This document shows, in pieces, positions 10,155 through 21,090 of a DNA stretch of 64,000 bases. The DNA comes from Dugong dugon. Taxonomy: Eukaryota > Chordata > Mammalia > Sirenia > Dugongidae. Below the pieces are notes generated by a model. That model had not been told where the DNA came from. It did not search any database and worked only from the letters and a program-made list of their open reading frames with translations. The position numbers and the translations under genes are program-made. Location: contig CM057461.1 in assembly GCA_030035585.1 (NCBI GenBank), positions 174,727,624 to 174,791,623 on the forward strand, written 5' to 3'. Positions within the stretch are counted from its first letter, which is position 1. Each line of letters begins with the position of its first letter.

Positions 10155-13100
10155 CAGCAACAAACTCACATCTATCAATAATTACACTGAACATAAATGG
10201 ACTCAATGCACCCATAAAGCGACGGAGAGTGGCAGAATGGATAAGAAAACAGGATCCATCTATTTGCTGTCTACAAGAGACACACCTTAGAAACAAAGAT
10301 GTGAATTTATTAAAAATCAAAGGTTGGAAAAAAATATATCAAGCTAACAACTATCAAAAAAGAGCAGGAGTGGCAATTCTAATCTCAGATAAAATAGACT
10401 TTAAAACAAAATCTACCATAAAAGACAAAGAAGGACACTATATAATGATTAAGGGGATGATCCATCATGAAGACATAACCATAATAAATATCTATGCACC
10501 CAATGACAGGGCTCCAAAATACATAAAAAAAAACTCTAACAGCACTGAAAAGAGAAATTGACAGTTCCACAGTAATAGTAGGAGACTTCAACACACCACT
10601 CTCAGTAAAGGACAGAACAACTAAAAAGAAACTCAGCAAAGATACAGAAGACCTAAAGGACACAATCAGCCAACTGGACCTCATAGACATATATAGAACA
10701 ATCCATCCAACCGCTGCAAAGTACACATTCTTTTCCAATGCACATGGAACGTTCTCCAGAATAGACCACATCTTAGGCCACAGAGCAATCCTCAACAAGA
10801 TCCAAAATGCTGAGATAATTCACAGTATCTTCTCTGACCACAATGCCATCAAGGTAGAAATTAACACTAGAAAGAGCAAGGAAAAAAAATCAAACACATG
10901 GAAACTGAATAATAATCTGCTTACACATCAATGGGTAATAGAAGAAATCAGAGATGGAATTAAAAAATTCCTAGAATCAAATGAAAATGAAAACACATCA
11001 TACCAAAACCTTTGGGACACAGCAAAGGCAGTCCTCAGAGGACAATTTATAGCAACAGATGCACATATCAAAAAAGAAGAAAGGGACAAAATCAAAACAT
11101 TAACTACAGAACTCAAACAAATAGAAAGAGAACAACAAAAAAAGCCTACAACCACCGGAAGAAAGGAAATAGTAAAGATCAGAGCAGAAATCAATGAAAT
11201 AGAGAACAGAAAAACAATAGAAAGAATCAACAAAACCAAAAGTTGGTTCTTTGAAAGAATCAACAAAATCGACAAACCACTGGCCAGACTGACAAAAGAA
11301 AAACAGCAGAGGGCACAAATAACCCAAATAAGAAATGAAATGGGGGACATTACAACAGACCCAACCGAAATAAAAAGGATTATAACAGAATATTATGAAA
11401 AACTATATTCCAACAAATTTGAAAACCTAGAGGAAATGGATAAATTTCTAGAAACATACGGCCTACCCAAACTACAACAAAGTGATATTGAAAATCTGAA
11501 CAGACCCATAACAAGAGAAGAGATTGAAAAGGTAATAAAAAAACTCCCAACCAAAAAAAGCCCTGGCCCAGATGGCTTCACTGGAGAATTCTACAAAACA
11601 TTTACAGAAGAGCTCGTACCAGTTCTACTCAAGTTATTTCAGAGCATAGAAGAGGAAGCAACACTTCCAAATTCATTCTATGAAGCCAGCATAACGCTGA
11701 TACCAAAACCAGGCAAAGACATCACAAAAAAAGAAAATTACAGACCAATATCTCTCATGAATATAGATGCAAAAATTCTGAACAAAATTCTAGCCAATAG
11801 AATTCAGTATCATATCAAAAAAATAATACACCACGACCAAGTAGGATTCATACCAGGTATGCAAGGATGGTTTAACATTAGAAAATCCATCAACGTAATC
11901 CACCACATAAATAAAAGGAAAGAAAAAAATCACATGATTATCTCAATTGATGCAGAAAAGGCATTTGACAAAGTCCAACACCCATTCCTGATAAAAGCTC
12001 TCAATAAAATAGGTATAGAAGGGAAATTTCTCAACATAATAAAGGGCATCTATGCAAAACCAACAGCCAACATCATTCTTAATGGAGAAAGGCTGAAAAC
12101 ATTCCCCCTGAAAACAGGAACAAGACAAGGATGCCCTTTACCACCACTCCTATTTAACATTGTGCTGGAAGTTCTAGCTAGAGCAGTAAGGCAAGAGAAA
12201 GAAATAAAGGGCATCCAAATTGGTAATGAAGAAGTTAAACTGTCCCTGTTTGCAGATGATATGATACTATACATAGAAAACCCTAAAGACTCCACGAGAA
12301 ATTTACTGGAAGTAATAGAAAGATTCAGCAGAGTAGCAGGATACAAGATAAACATTCAAAAATCAGTTGGATTCCTATACACCAGTAAAGAGAACGATGA
12401 AAAGGAGATCAGGAAATCAATACCATTTTCAATAGCCCCTAAAAAGATAAAATACTTAGGAATAAATCTGACCAGGAATATAAAAGACCTATACAAAGAA
12501 AACTACAAAACACTGCTGCATGAAACCCAAAGGGATCTACATAAATGGAAAAACATACCATGCTCATGGATAGGCAGACTCAACATTGTGAAAATGGCAA
12601 TTCTACCTAAAGCAATCTACAAATACAATGCAATTCCGATACAAATACCAACAACATTCTTCAAAGAGATGGAAAAACTAATTATTAACTTTATATGGAA
12701 AGGGAAGAAACCCCGAATAAGTAAAGCACTACTGAAGAAGAAGAATAAAGTTGGAGGACTCACACTACCTGACTTGAGAACCTACTATACAGCTACACTA
12801 CTCAAAACAGCCTGGTACTGGTACAACAACAGAGACATTGACCAATGGAACAGAATTGAGAACTCAGATGTAAATCCATCCACCTACGGTCACCTGATTT
12901 TTGACAAGGGCCCAAAATACATCAAATGGGGAAAAGACAGTCTTTTTAACAAATGGTGCTGGCAAAACTGGATATCCATTTGTAGAAAAATGAAACAGGA
13001 CCCATACCTCACACCATATACAAAAACTACTTCAAAATGGATCAAAGACCTGAATATAAAGCCTCAAACTATAAAATTCATAGAAGAAAAAATAGGACCA

Positions 13101-13973
13101 ACACTTCAGACCTTAATACATGGCATTAACAGGATACAAACCATAAACATCAACACAAAAAACCCAACAGATAAACTAGATAATTGGGATCTTCTAAAAA
13201 TCAAACATCTATGCTCTTCAAAAGATTTCACCAAAAGAGTTAAAAGAGAACCTACAGACTGGGAAAAAATTTTTGGACAGTACAAGTCAGACAAAGGTCT
13301 AATCTCCATAATCTACAAGAAAATCCAACACCTCTACAACAAAAAGACAACCAATCCTATCAAAAAATGGGCAAAGGAAATGAACAGACACTTCACCAAG
13401 GAAGACATTCAAATGGCCAACAGACACATGAGGAAATGCTCGCGATCACTAGCCATTAGAGAAATGCAAATTAAAACCACAATAAGATACCATCTCACCC
13501 CGGCATTACTGGCACGAATCAAAAACACTGGAAATAACAAATGTTGGAGGGGCTGTGGGGAGACGGGAACTCTTATACACTGCTGGTGGGAATGCAAAAT
13601 GATACAGACATTTTGGAAAATGATATGGCGTTTCCTCAGAAAGCTAGAAATAGACGTACCATTCGAGCCAGCAATCCCACTCCTAGGAATATATCCTAGA
13701 GAAATAAGAGTCATCACTCGAATAGACATATGCACACCTATGTTCATGGCAGCATTATTCACAATAGCAAAACGATGGAAACAACCTCGATGTCCATCAA
13801 CAGACGAATGGATACACAAACTATGGTACATACACACAATGGAGTACTATGCAACGAGAAAGAACAATGAATCTGTGAAGCATCTCATAACATGGATGAA
13901 ACTGGAGGACATCATGCTGAGTGAAATAAGTCAATCACAAAAGGACAAATATTGTATGAGACCTCTATTGTAA
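10151..13973 (+). pseudogene. L1 ORF2p (endonuclease-reverse transcriptase), one +1 frameshift
   Basis: ORF2p nicks target DNA and reverse-transcribes L1 RNA in target-primed reverse transcription. Starting at ATG 10151, the endonuclease residues seen are N14, E43 and Y115, then, after the break, D145, N147, T192, D205 and H230. The RT motif FADD is at 12249-12260 (D702/D703 in family numbering), and a Cys-rich tail with [14 protein letters not shown] lies near 13540. A nine-A run (10525-10533) has one A more than the frame needs, so translation from 10151 stops after 136 residues. Past the run I traced no further stop to TAA 13971-13973. Allowing for that base, the length corresponds to about 1273 residues, against about 1275 in human L1. 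The 877-codon frame starting at 11340 is the C-terminal part, not a separate gene. Confidence 0.95.
10525..10533 (+). other. Homopolymer frameshift site in L1 ORF2
   Basis: Nine consecutive A residues occur where the conserved reading frame requires eight. This single change separates the EN N-terminal 127 codons from the rest of ORF2. Slippage-prone A-runs also make this a place to suspect a sequencing error. Confidence 0.88.
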
Positions 13974-14700
13974 AAACCCATGAAAAAATTCACATGCAAA
14001 ATGTAACAATCCTTGTTGGTTACCAGGGATGGGGGGGGGAGAAATACTAAATAGGTAATAGGTAAGTAGTAACTTGGGTGAGAGATGAGATAGTACATAG
14101 TACAGGGGAAACTAACACAACCTGCACAAGGAAAGGTCATGGAGGCCCTATAGACACATCCAAACCCCCCGAGGGACTGAGTTGTTGGACGGAGGGCTCT
14201 GGGGACCATGATCTCGGGGAACATCTAGCTCAATTGGCATGACACTACTTATAAAGATAATGCTCTACATTCTACCTTGGTGAGTAGTGTCTGGGGTCTT
14301 AAAAGCCTATGAGCGGCCATCTAAGATACTCCACTGATCTCATCCCTTCGGGAACAAGGGAGAACGAAGAGAACAGGATACAAGGAAAAGATTAGTCCGA
14401 AGGACTAATGGTCCACAGCTACCAAGGCCTCCACGGGACTGAGCCCAGTACAGCTGGATGGTGCCCGGCTACCACCAATGACTCCTCTGACCAGGATCAC
14501 AACAGAGGGTTCTGGGAAGAGCTGGAGTAGGATGTAGAGCATAATTTTAACTCCCCAAAAAAAAAGAAGACCAGATATACTGGCCTAAAGAATACTAGAG
14601 AAACCTCGAGAGTGTGGCCCCCAGACACCCTTTCAGCTCAGAGGTGAAGTTACCTTCAAGGTTCGATGTTAAGCCTGGGAATGGACACCCCAGTAAAACT

Positions 14701-15300
14701 AAATGGGACTAACGATGTACAGGAGTCCAGTGACAAGGGCCAGAAGGCAGAGGGAGAGTAGGAAACTGATGATAAGGAACACAAATTGAATAAGGACACT
14801 GTCAATGTACTGTGAGATTGTTGACCACTGCTATAGGGCAACATTTGTAGTAACTATTAAATGGGAGGCTGTTTTGTCCTGTAAGCCTTCATCTTGGGCG
14901 AGAATGGCAGCACAATTGGAAGAGCATAGTCAATATCACTTAAATGTGTAAGTAAAAAGTTTTGAAATGGTGTTTAAATAAAATAAGAATAAATAAATAA
15001 ATAAATAAATAAATAAACAAATGAGACTAAAGAGGTACAATAGTCCACTGACAAGGTCCAGAAGACAGAAGGGGACAAGGAAGCCCCCTGGTGATAGGGA
15101 ACACAAGGTGGAGTAAGGATATTCTTGATGTGCTGTGAGATTGTTAACCATGGTCATAGGGCAACATGTGTAGTAACTGTTAAATGAAAAACTATTTTGT
15201 TCTGTAAGCCTTCATCTTAAGTGAGAATAACAGCACAGTTGGAAGAGCGTAGTCACTGTCACTGAACTGTGAATGTAGAAATTTTTGAAACGGTATATCT
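14701..15300 (+). repeat. 318-bp tandem duplication inside the L1 3' UTR
   Basis: Unit A (14701-14975) and unit B (15019-15300) share the same ordered landmarks: 'gtgagattgtt', 'tagggcaaca', 'gtaagccttcatctt', 'ttggaagagc'. Corresponding bases are 318 bp apart. They are separated by an (AAAT)n stretch (14982-15016). A partial third unit follows at 15350-15455. The antisense L1 at 30700 has only one full unit plus the partial one. Confidence 0.85.
14978..15018 (+). repeat. (AAAT)n microsatellite between the two 3' UTR units
   Basis: About eight near-perfect aaat/aata repeats, following 'gtgtttaaataaaataag'. It resembles a decayed poly(A) tail that has become a tetranucleotide repeat. Confidence 0.9.
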
Positions 15301-15472
15301 TTGGCCATCTGTAATTTTCATCAAAAAAAAAGGTTGAGAATTTAGAGGCTTAATACGTTGTGGGGTTGTTAACCAATGTCAAAAAACAACATGTGTACTA
15401 CTATTTCATGAGAAACTATTTGCTCTGTAAGCTTTCACCTGAAGTACAATAAAATATATATTAAAAAAAAAA

Positions 15473-15487
15473 AAATCTTTTGTTTTA
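15473..15487. repeat. Right target-site duplication of the L1
   Basis: Exact second copy of aaatcttttgtttta, directly after the A-rich tail. Confidence 0.92.
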
Positions 15488-16005
15488 AAAAAGACCCACA
15501 GGATTTTAAAATACGCAAGACTCAATCTGTTCCTATTGTATAAAATTGATGGCATGTAACTCCAAAGGAGAAGAGACATTTAAGTGACTCCAACTTGAGA
15601 TAATATCATGAGTTCCTTTCAGAGGCTGTAGCCAGTGTTGTAAAAGAGGACAAATAAGAACGCAATAGCAGACACAAATTATTCTCAAAGGCATGAGTGA
15701 TCTTCAAGGTGAAATATTAGAAGTGACTTTATGAAATACAAATAATGTGACTGAGAGCTCCTAATGTTCTGATATATGGCAACATGCTCTCATTCATTAA
15801 AGTCTAATTTTAGTTCACTGACAGTTAACATCCTCCAGAAATAAGACATCTAATTCCAATTTTATAATATTCTTTGGTGATATACCCTTGCAATATCCCA
15901 CAGACACTACACAGAAGATGTTCAAATCTGAATTTACCATCTCCACCCACAGCTTGAGAATTCCCTAGCTTGGTGAATAGAACCACAATCAACTGAGTTA
16001 GTTGC
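15488..16005. other. Unique DNA, no gene seen
   Basis: Continues the pre-insertion locus beyond the L1. No repeat or coding signature was recognised. Confidence 0.45.
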
Positions 16006-16710
16006 TCAAGTCAGATATCAGGTAGCCACCCATTCCAAACTCTAACTCCTGTCAGTTTTTCCTTGTAAATCTGTCTCAATTTTTCTTGCTCTCTAACCAT
16101 TGTTACAACTCTAAACTATTATCTTCTCTCACCTGTACTATAACACCTCTTAAATGGTCAGCATGAACCCAGACTTGCTCTCTGCCACTCTGTTCTATCC
16201 AATGCAGCCAGAATGCTTTCTGTAGAATGCAAAGGTGATGATGACATTTCTTACACAGAATTCTTCAAGGGTTTCCCGTCATTGTCATGAACTTGGCCTT
16301 TATCCCAAAGGCCATTTTGCCTCTGCCTACTCTCCAGTTTCATCTAGAGGAACTTCCTTCTCTGCTTAGTAGATTCAAATAGTATTTCACCTCGCTTTTC
16401 TTTCTTACCTGCAACAAGCATTCTCCTCTCCTTACCTAGCTAAAATAAGCTTTCTCCCTCTCCCTAGCTTAATCCTTCAGATTCATCTTAAATATTACTT
16501 TTCTAGGTCAATCCTCCTTCCTGACTTCTTAGGCTAGGTGAATGCTATCTGATACAATCTTCCATACACTCATCATTCTTGCAGTGTGTTCACTTGTCTG
16601 TCTTCCCTGTTAGAACAGAAGCTACATGAGGATAGATAGACACTCTGCCTGTCACTGTCCCTGACATGGGTGCTCATTAAACGCATACTGAATATTAACT
16701 GAGAGCAGAT
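16006..16710 (+). mobile_element. L2 (ancient LINE) 3' portion
   Basis: Ordered L2 landmarks: 'cagccagaatgctttctg', 'cttcaagggtttcccgtc', 'ccttcagattcatcttaaat', 'caatcctccttcctgac', 'ttcacttgtctgtcttccct', 'agcta(c)atgaggatag', 'gggtgctcattaaacgcat'. Old and heavily substituted, with no open frame. Confidence 0.85.
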
Positions 16711-16720
16711 CAGATAATAA

Positions 16721-16736
16721 TTTTTTTTTTTTTTTT
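16721..16736 (+). repeat. T16 homopolymer
   Basis: A plain poly-T run just beyond the L2 3' end. It could be the tail remnant of an antisense insertion that cannot otherwise be seen. Confidence 0.9.
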
Positions 16737-17768
16737 GCTATATATGTTATCTAATTAGTGCTACTGTGGCTATTCTGATTATTTTATTATTATTTAAAAT
16801 TATTGGTGGCTTCTTATTCATTTATCCTTGAATCAACTAAATAAATGATGGCTCCTCTTTATTTCCACAATATCCAGATCTCTACTCCTGTCACATCTTC
16901 TGCTCATCCTTGCCACCCTTAACTATTTCTATTGTCATTTTATTTCAAGACTTCTCATCCTCTTTTCTTCATTATTGATAATAAAAATTGCAAAAATCCT
17001 CCAAAAACCCTGCTACATCTTCAAGCTATCATCTTTTTCCTTTCCATTTCTTTCTATTATTAAAAGATTTGCTGGGATTTCTCTTGAGAACAGCATAACA
17101 AAACTCAGTAATAAGAAACTTTAATACCCCAATTTCCAAACAAGATTATATTCCACAATGTTTCTAGTGTAGTACACTAAATATGTTACAAGCACATAAT
17201 ATATACTACAAAAATATTAGGCAGTCTAAGTGTTCTCTACCTCAATCCAATTTGAAGAAAATGGTTTCTTCTATCATTGTAGATCTTTCACCCCAAATAG
17301 CCAAGTACTGTCTATTAAGGTGCAAAAGATTCATATTACTTTGTTTATACAATATACTTAAGTGATTTGGTCATATTATACTTACTAATACTTAAAAATC
17401 ACACACTGATAGGTTAAAAAATTTTATCCTGACAAGAACCAAGATGTAGATCAATTATATGATCATCTTTACTGTTAGTAGATTATAATGTTATTCATTA
17501 TATTAGAATATATCTTTGTAAGGTTAATGAAAACATACTTTTTTGGTAGTAAAGTCTACATAGATACAACAAAATACAATGTTTATATGCATAACTACTT
17601 TTTAAGTGACAATTTTTAAATGTCAGTCTTTTTTTTAACCATTGATAGCTATTGCATTCTAAAAAGTCTTATTTACTAAAGAGATTTTATAATTTCAAAT
17701 ATTGATTATCTTTATTCTTTTGAGTCAGCATTTTGTTGGAGGTTCATTTAAATGGTGTGACCTACTTA
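16737..17768. other. Unique AT-rich DNA, no gene seen
   Basis: Pyrimidine-rich in 16850-17080, AT-rich afterwards. The 60-codon frame at 17183-17365 has no support. Confidence 0.45.
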
Positions 17769-17838
17769 GATATTTTCTTAGTTGTCTATTGCTGCTATAA
17801 CAGAAATACCACAAGTGGATGGCTTAAGCAAACAGAAT

Positions 17839-17844
17839 TTTATT
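17839..17844 (-). terminator. LTR polyadenylation word (AATAAA on minus strand)
   Basis: TTTATT on the plus strand lies at the position of the LTR poly(A) signal, corresponding to 59484-59489 in the second copy. Confidence 0.55.
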
Positions 17845-18059
17845 CTCTCACAATTCAGTAGGCTAGAAGTCTGAATTCAGGGTGCCAGCTCCACGGGAAG
17901 GCTTTCTCTGTCTGTGACTATGGGGGAAGGTCTTCTTCATCAATCTTCTCCTGGTCTAGGAGCTTCTCTGTGCAGGGACCCCGGGTCCAAAGGACATGCT
18001 TTCTTCCAGCTCTTCTTTTTTGGTGTTAATGAGGTCCCCTGTCTCTCTGTCACTTCCCT

Positions 18060-18068
18060 CTTTTATAT
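18060..18068 (-). promoter_or_regulatory. LTR TATA-like box
   Basis: CTTTTATAT on the plus strand (ATATAAAAG on the minus strand), at the same relative place as 59258-59266 in the other LTR copy. Present activity is unknown. Confidence 0.5.
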
Positions 18069-18540
18069 CTCAAAAGAGACTGACTCAAGATACAACCTAA
18101 TCTTGTAGATTGAGTCCTGCCTCATTAACATAACTGCCTCTAATCTTGCCTCATTAACATCATAGAGGTAGGATTTACAACCCATAGGATAATCATATCA
18201 GATGACAAAAAGGTAGACAATCACACAATTCTGGGAATCATGACCTAGCCAAGTTTACACACATTTTTGGGGGACACAATTCAATCCATAACTGATATTT
18301 TCTACATTTTAAGTACCTGGGACCTATGCTGTTTAAGCGCATTTAAGTCAATCTAGATTTTAAAAGTTATTCATACAGCCACGAGTTTCTTTACAATGAA
18401 AAGGTGCAGCCCTTGAAGTCAATATCAACAAATTAATATTAAGACACCTAGACCTGAGAGAAGAAACCCAGCTCATCCATTTAATAGTTTAGTGATGGAA
18501 ATCTTTACCTTAAATGAAGATATTTTGAATAATTAAATTC

Positions 18541-18970
18541 TGGGCTTTGAACCTGTTCAAACCAGTTCCGCCATTGCTGACGAAGTGAAACTGGAAGAAA
18601 TCTGAATGTTTACAATTTGAGTGCTCCAGAATGATAACTTTAACAGGAAAACTTACGAGTCGAAGCCCAGGAATCGGAGACTTGGAAGAGGCATAGTGAA
18701 ATCTTTCAGGAACCTGATGATGTATGAGATTGGATTATCCCAGGACTGCGGAGAGCGACACACATTCAAAGTGGCATGGTTGGCCTCAATCTTTGACTGG
18801 AGCAGCGTTGTTTCCGACCATGATCAATATCCAATGGGCAAGAGATTTCGTTCCTATGCAACACCTACGCTGCCCTTGTTTTTTTTAAGAGGAAAATTAG
18901 GTTTCTAGCTCTATAGGGTCACTATGAGTTGAAATCAACTTGATGGCAATTGGTTGTTTTTTTGGTTTTT
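18541..18970 (+). mobile_element. Unassigned CpG-containing body with an AfroSINE-type 3' tail
   Basis: The first 365 bp (18541-18905) match no family I recognise. They hold several CpGs ('gactgcggagagcgacacac', 'ttccgaccatgatcaat') in an otherwise CpG-poor region. They start with 'tgggctttgaacctgttcaa', similar to the hAT-like end at 6747, and a partial inverted word 'gtcgaagcccag' occurs at 18660-18671. The last 65 bp are a SINE/RTE tail. The 95-codon frame (18621-18908) has no recognised domain and I do not call it a gene. It could be a composite retroposon or two unrelated insertions lying side by side. Confidence 0.45.
18906..18970 (+). mobile_element. AfroSINE 3' tail fragment
   Basis: 'tatagggtcactatgagttg' followed by 'aaatcaacttgatggcaat' and a T/G-rich end, the standard AfroSINE tail. 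The tRNA-like head is absent. Confidence 0.8.
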
Positions 18971-19461
18971 AGCAGGGCTTCCACATGTAATTTTTCCTAT
19001 TCGGGATACTGTCGTGTTTCACTCAAATTTTTTGAATTCTGGACTGTTGCGGTGTTGTTTCCTCAGCCATGACTTCACCAGGAAGAACTGGCTTGAAGTC
19101 CTGCTTCAATTATATCACATTTTCATCAGGTATGGTGTGCCTATTTCAAAGATTTGTATTGTTTTAGGAATTAAGACACCAAACATGGTTCCCATTCATC
19201 CTGAAAGCATTTTCAGAATTATATAAAGAAAATATGAAAACTGAGTTATATACATAAGATCCTAACACACTTGAAATAGTTAGGCTTAGTTGGCTAATTG
19301 CCAATTTGCTAAATTTCCCTGCTTCTCCTTGAGGAACAGAACACTAATTAGTCTGGAATTAAGGCATTTATTTAAAAAAAATTAAAGTATGCTCTGCACC
19401 ATTACTAAGTTTATTAGTAAATATACAATTTCATTAGTAAATTTAGTTCCATAAAATAAAT
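18971..19461. other. Unique DNA, no gene seen
   Basis: The 90-codon frame at 18954-19226 begins in the SINE tail and shows no domain. A few CpGs at 19010-19060 ('actgtcgtgtttc', 'gttgcggtg') may belong to the same unknown insertion as 18541. Confidence 0.4.
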
Positions 19462-19469
19462 GTCTAAGC

Positions 19470-19658
19470 CAGTGATTCTCAAACTTCACAATGAATAAGA
19501 ATTATCTAGAGGATTTGTTACAGTACAGATTGATGGGTCTTACCGTATTTTCTGATTGTGTAGGTCTGCCCAATAATGTGTATTTTAACAATTTCCTAGG
19601 TGATGCTGATGCTAATGCTGATGTTGCTTGTCTAGGAATCATACTTTGAGAACCACTA
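19470..19658 (+). mobile_element. MER5-type (hAT-Charlie) non-autonomous DNA transposon
   Basis: The ends are 'cagtgattctcaaact' and 'ctttgagaaccacta' in inverted orientation over 189 bp, the usual MER5A length. The 8-bp flanks gtctaagc (19462-19469) and gtttaagg (19659-19666) agree at 6 of 8 positions. No coding capacity. Confidence 0.85.
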
Positions 19659-19666
19659 GTTTAAGG

Positions 19667-20479
19667 AATCATCCTATTTTTCTGTCACTGCAAATGAATT
19701 TTTACTTTGTTTTTAATGTAAAGCGTGTTAAGAAATGGAAAATTTTACAACCTGGTTGTAGACAGACGTATTCTTTATCATTTTCTTGTTGCCAGAATTC
19801 TAATTTGCCCTATATTTAGTCTTGAAAATCAACGCAGACTAGCTACGTGAGGCATTATTCCAACTGGAATAGAATTTTGCTAATCCTTCCTATTGATCTG
19901 GGATTTGGAGGTAGTAATTCCTTGATTTTCATAACCATTTATTTCAACTTTCTTTCCTCTAAGCATTGTAACCATCCTACCTTCCCATGGATATGGAGAT
20001 TATATTGTAGTTTATTTTTTAAGAGGTTTTCATATACATTTTCCATTCTGTCTCTCAGAACTACTCGATAAAAGACATTGGTCAAATGGTGACAAATATA
20101 GTAAAGGAGGACAGATAGAAAAAAATAGAACAATGATGCCTTTGGTGTTAAGCCTTTTCTTGTTTTACTATGGACAGAGGCCACATCTTTTAGAGAAGGA
20201 GTCATACTGGGCTACTCAGGAGGTCTGTCAGGAGCCATATACTATAACCACATATAGAATGACTTTATTTGTATTCCCAGATAGACCACCTGATATCTAA
20301 AAATTTTGCACAGTTACACTGTGCAATCAATAGTGTGACCAATCAATAGCGTGACTCACTGTCCATGGGGAGGACGGAGCATCCTCTGATACTTCCTATT
20401 TTTAAACAATTAAAGTTGTTTTGTAGTTCCTAAACCATATTGATCCATGAAGCTAATGATAGTTTTTTTTACTAAAGCT
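19667..20479. other. Unique DNA, no gene seen
   Basis: No repeat family was recognised. Overlapping frames at 19847-20071 (+) and 19939-20205 (-) are mirror images of one stop-poor stretch and lack domains. Confidence 0.45.
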
Positions 20480-21090
20480 CCCTTTTGTAAACTCTGTCAC
20501 AGAGGAAGCCTTGGAAAATTACAATTAACGGCAGGGAAAATGTTGGAAACCTATTTTACTGTGGAACTTTATTGCCAGCTCCTGCTATGTACAAAATAAA
20601 GCAAGACCCACATGTTTTTCCCTCCTGGGTTTGAAGATGGATGGACTGGTGCAGTGGCAATGAAGATGGCTGATATTTATACCTCCAGGGTGCTTTAACA
20701 CCCTCCCAACTAATTTGCCATCTTGTCCATTATGTGAATGAGCAGTAACTGCTGAATTGGCATTGCCCCCACTTTTCCATTTCAACAGAAATTCAAAAAG
20801 GAGGTTGTCATTACAGAGGCTCAAGTGATGCCATCTGCTTCCCCATTTGGGAAAATGTGCATAAAAATGGTGGGGGAGATGTTAGGTATTTAATCAGAGG
20901 TGGATGATCTGCTTCCCCAATCTTTAGTTTGACACCTGCTGGGTCACACACAGAATACAAATAAGGAGGCAGAAAATGGTTCATGAGCTCCTGTGGAAGA
21001 AATACTAAAATTAGGTTGGTCAGTGAGTATGACAAATGCACAGTCTCCCATTTATTTAACCAAATACAAAAGTTTTCATTCATGTGAAAT
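20480..21090. other. Repeat-free complex stretch, weak candidate conserved element
   Basis: More balanced in composition than its surroundings and free of recognisable repeats. Contains 'gcagtaactgctgaattggc' and 'gggaaaatgtgcataaaaat'. Two minus-strand frames (20585-20824, 20811-21083) are short and unsupported. Constraint is only a suspicion. Confidence 0.25.

Larger units (their letters stand above)
9570..15472 (+). mobile_element. LINE-1 (L1), 5'-truncated, complete ORF2 with one frameshift
   Basis: A single 5.9-kb insertion whose limits are set by a perfect 15-bp target duplication. It begins inside the last 49 codons of ORF1, so the 5' UTR/promoter and most of ORF1 are absent. It continues through a 431-bp inter-ORF spacer, ORF2 and a 1.5-kb 3' UTR ending in an A-rich tail (15462-15475). 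Truncation at the 5' end is the usual result of incomplete target-primed reverse transcription. The exact TSD and almost open ORF2 suggest a fairly young insertion for this window. Without a 5' UTR it has no L1 promoter and cannot be an autonomous source. Confidence 0.97.
13974..15472 (+). other. L1 3' UTR
   Basis: Contains a G8 run (14032-14039), then segments also present antisense at 30700-31747 ('cctgcacaaggaaaggtcat', 'ccgagggactgagttg'). This shared sequence defines it as the 3' UTR of the same L1 lineage. It ends 'gaagtacaataaaa' plus an A-rich tail. AATAAA-containing words at 14978-15018 and 15449-15454 could both act as polyadenylation signals. Confidence 0.9.
17778..18293 (-). mobile_element. 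Solo LTR, ERVL-MaLR-like, reverse orientation
   Basis: A 516-bp element flanked by a perfect 9-bp duplication gatattttc (17769-17777 and 18294-18302). On the minus strand it runs from 'ttatggattgaattgtgtcc' to 'ctataacagaaataccacaag' reversed. That is the MLT1/MST-type layout: a start with 'gactgaattgtgtcccc', a TATA word mid-way, an AATAAA word, and an end with 'gtggtatttc...tagcagc'. The copy at 59048-59554 is the same family. No internal retroviral genes are attached, so it is a recombined solo LTR. Family assignment is by pattern; the subfamily is not named. Confidence 0.85.

Noticed and set aside
10385..13837. Minus-strand frames of 100-142 codons (10385-10798, 10928-11350, 12050-12355, 13409-13837)
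   Set aside because: They are antisense shadows of the L1 ORF2 coding strand.
11340..13973. The 877-codon frame as a separate gene starting at 11340
   Set aside because: The open frame extends upstream to the A-run at 10533 and aligns with L1 ORF2p. The ATG at 11340 is internal.
14701..15472. Two independent L1 insertions side by side
   Set aside because: The exact TSD pair lies outside both units (9555-9569 and 15473-15487), so this is one insertion.
18621..18908. 95-codon frame in the unknown body
   Set aside because: No domain recognised, ends in SINE tail, length compatible with chance. Kept only as a note on the element.
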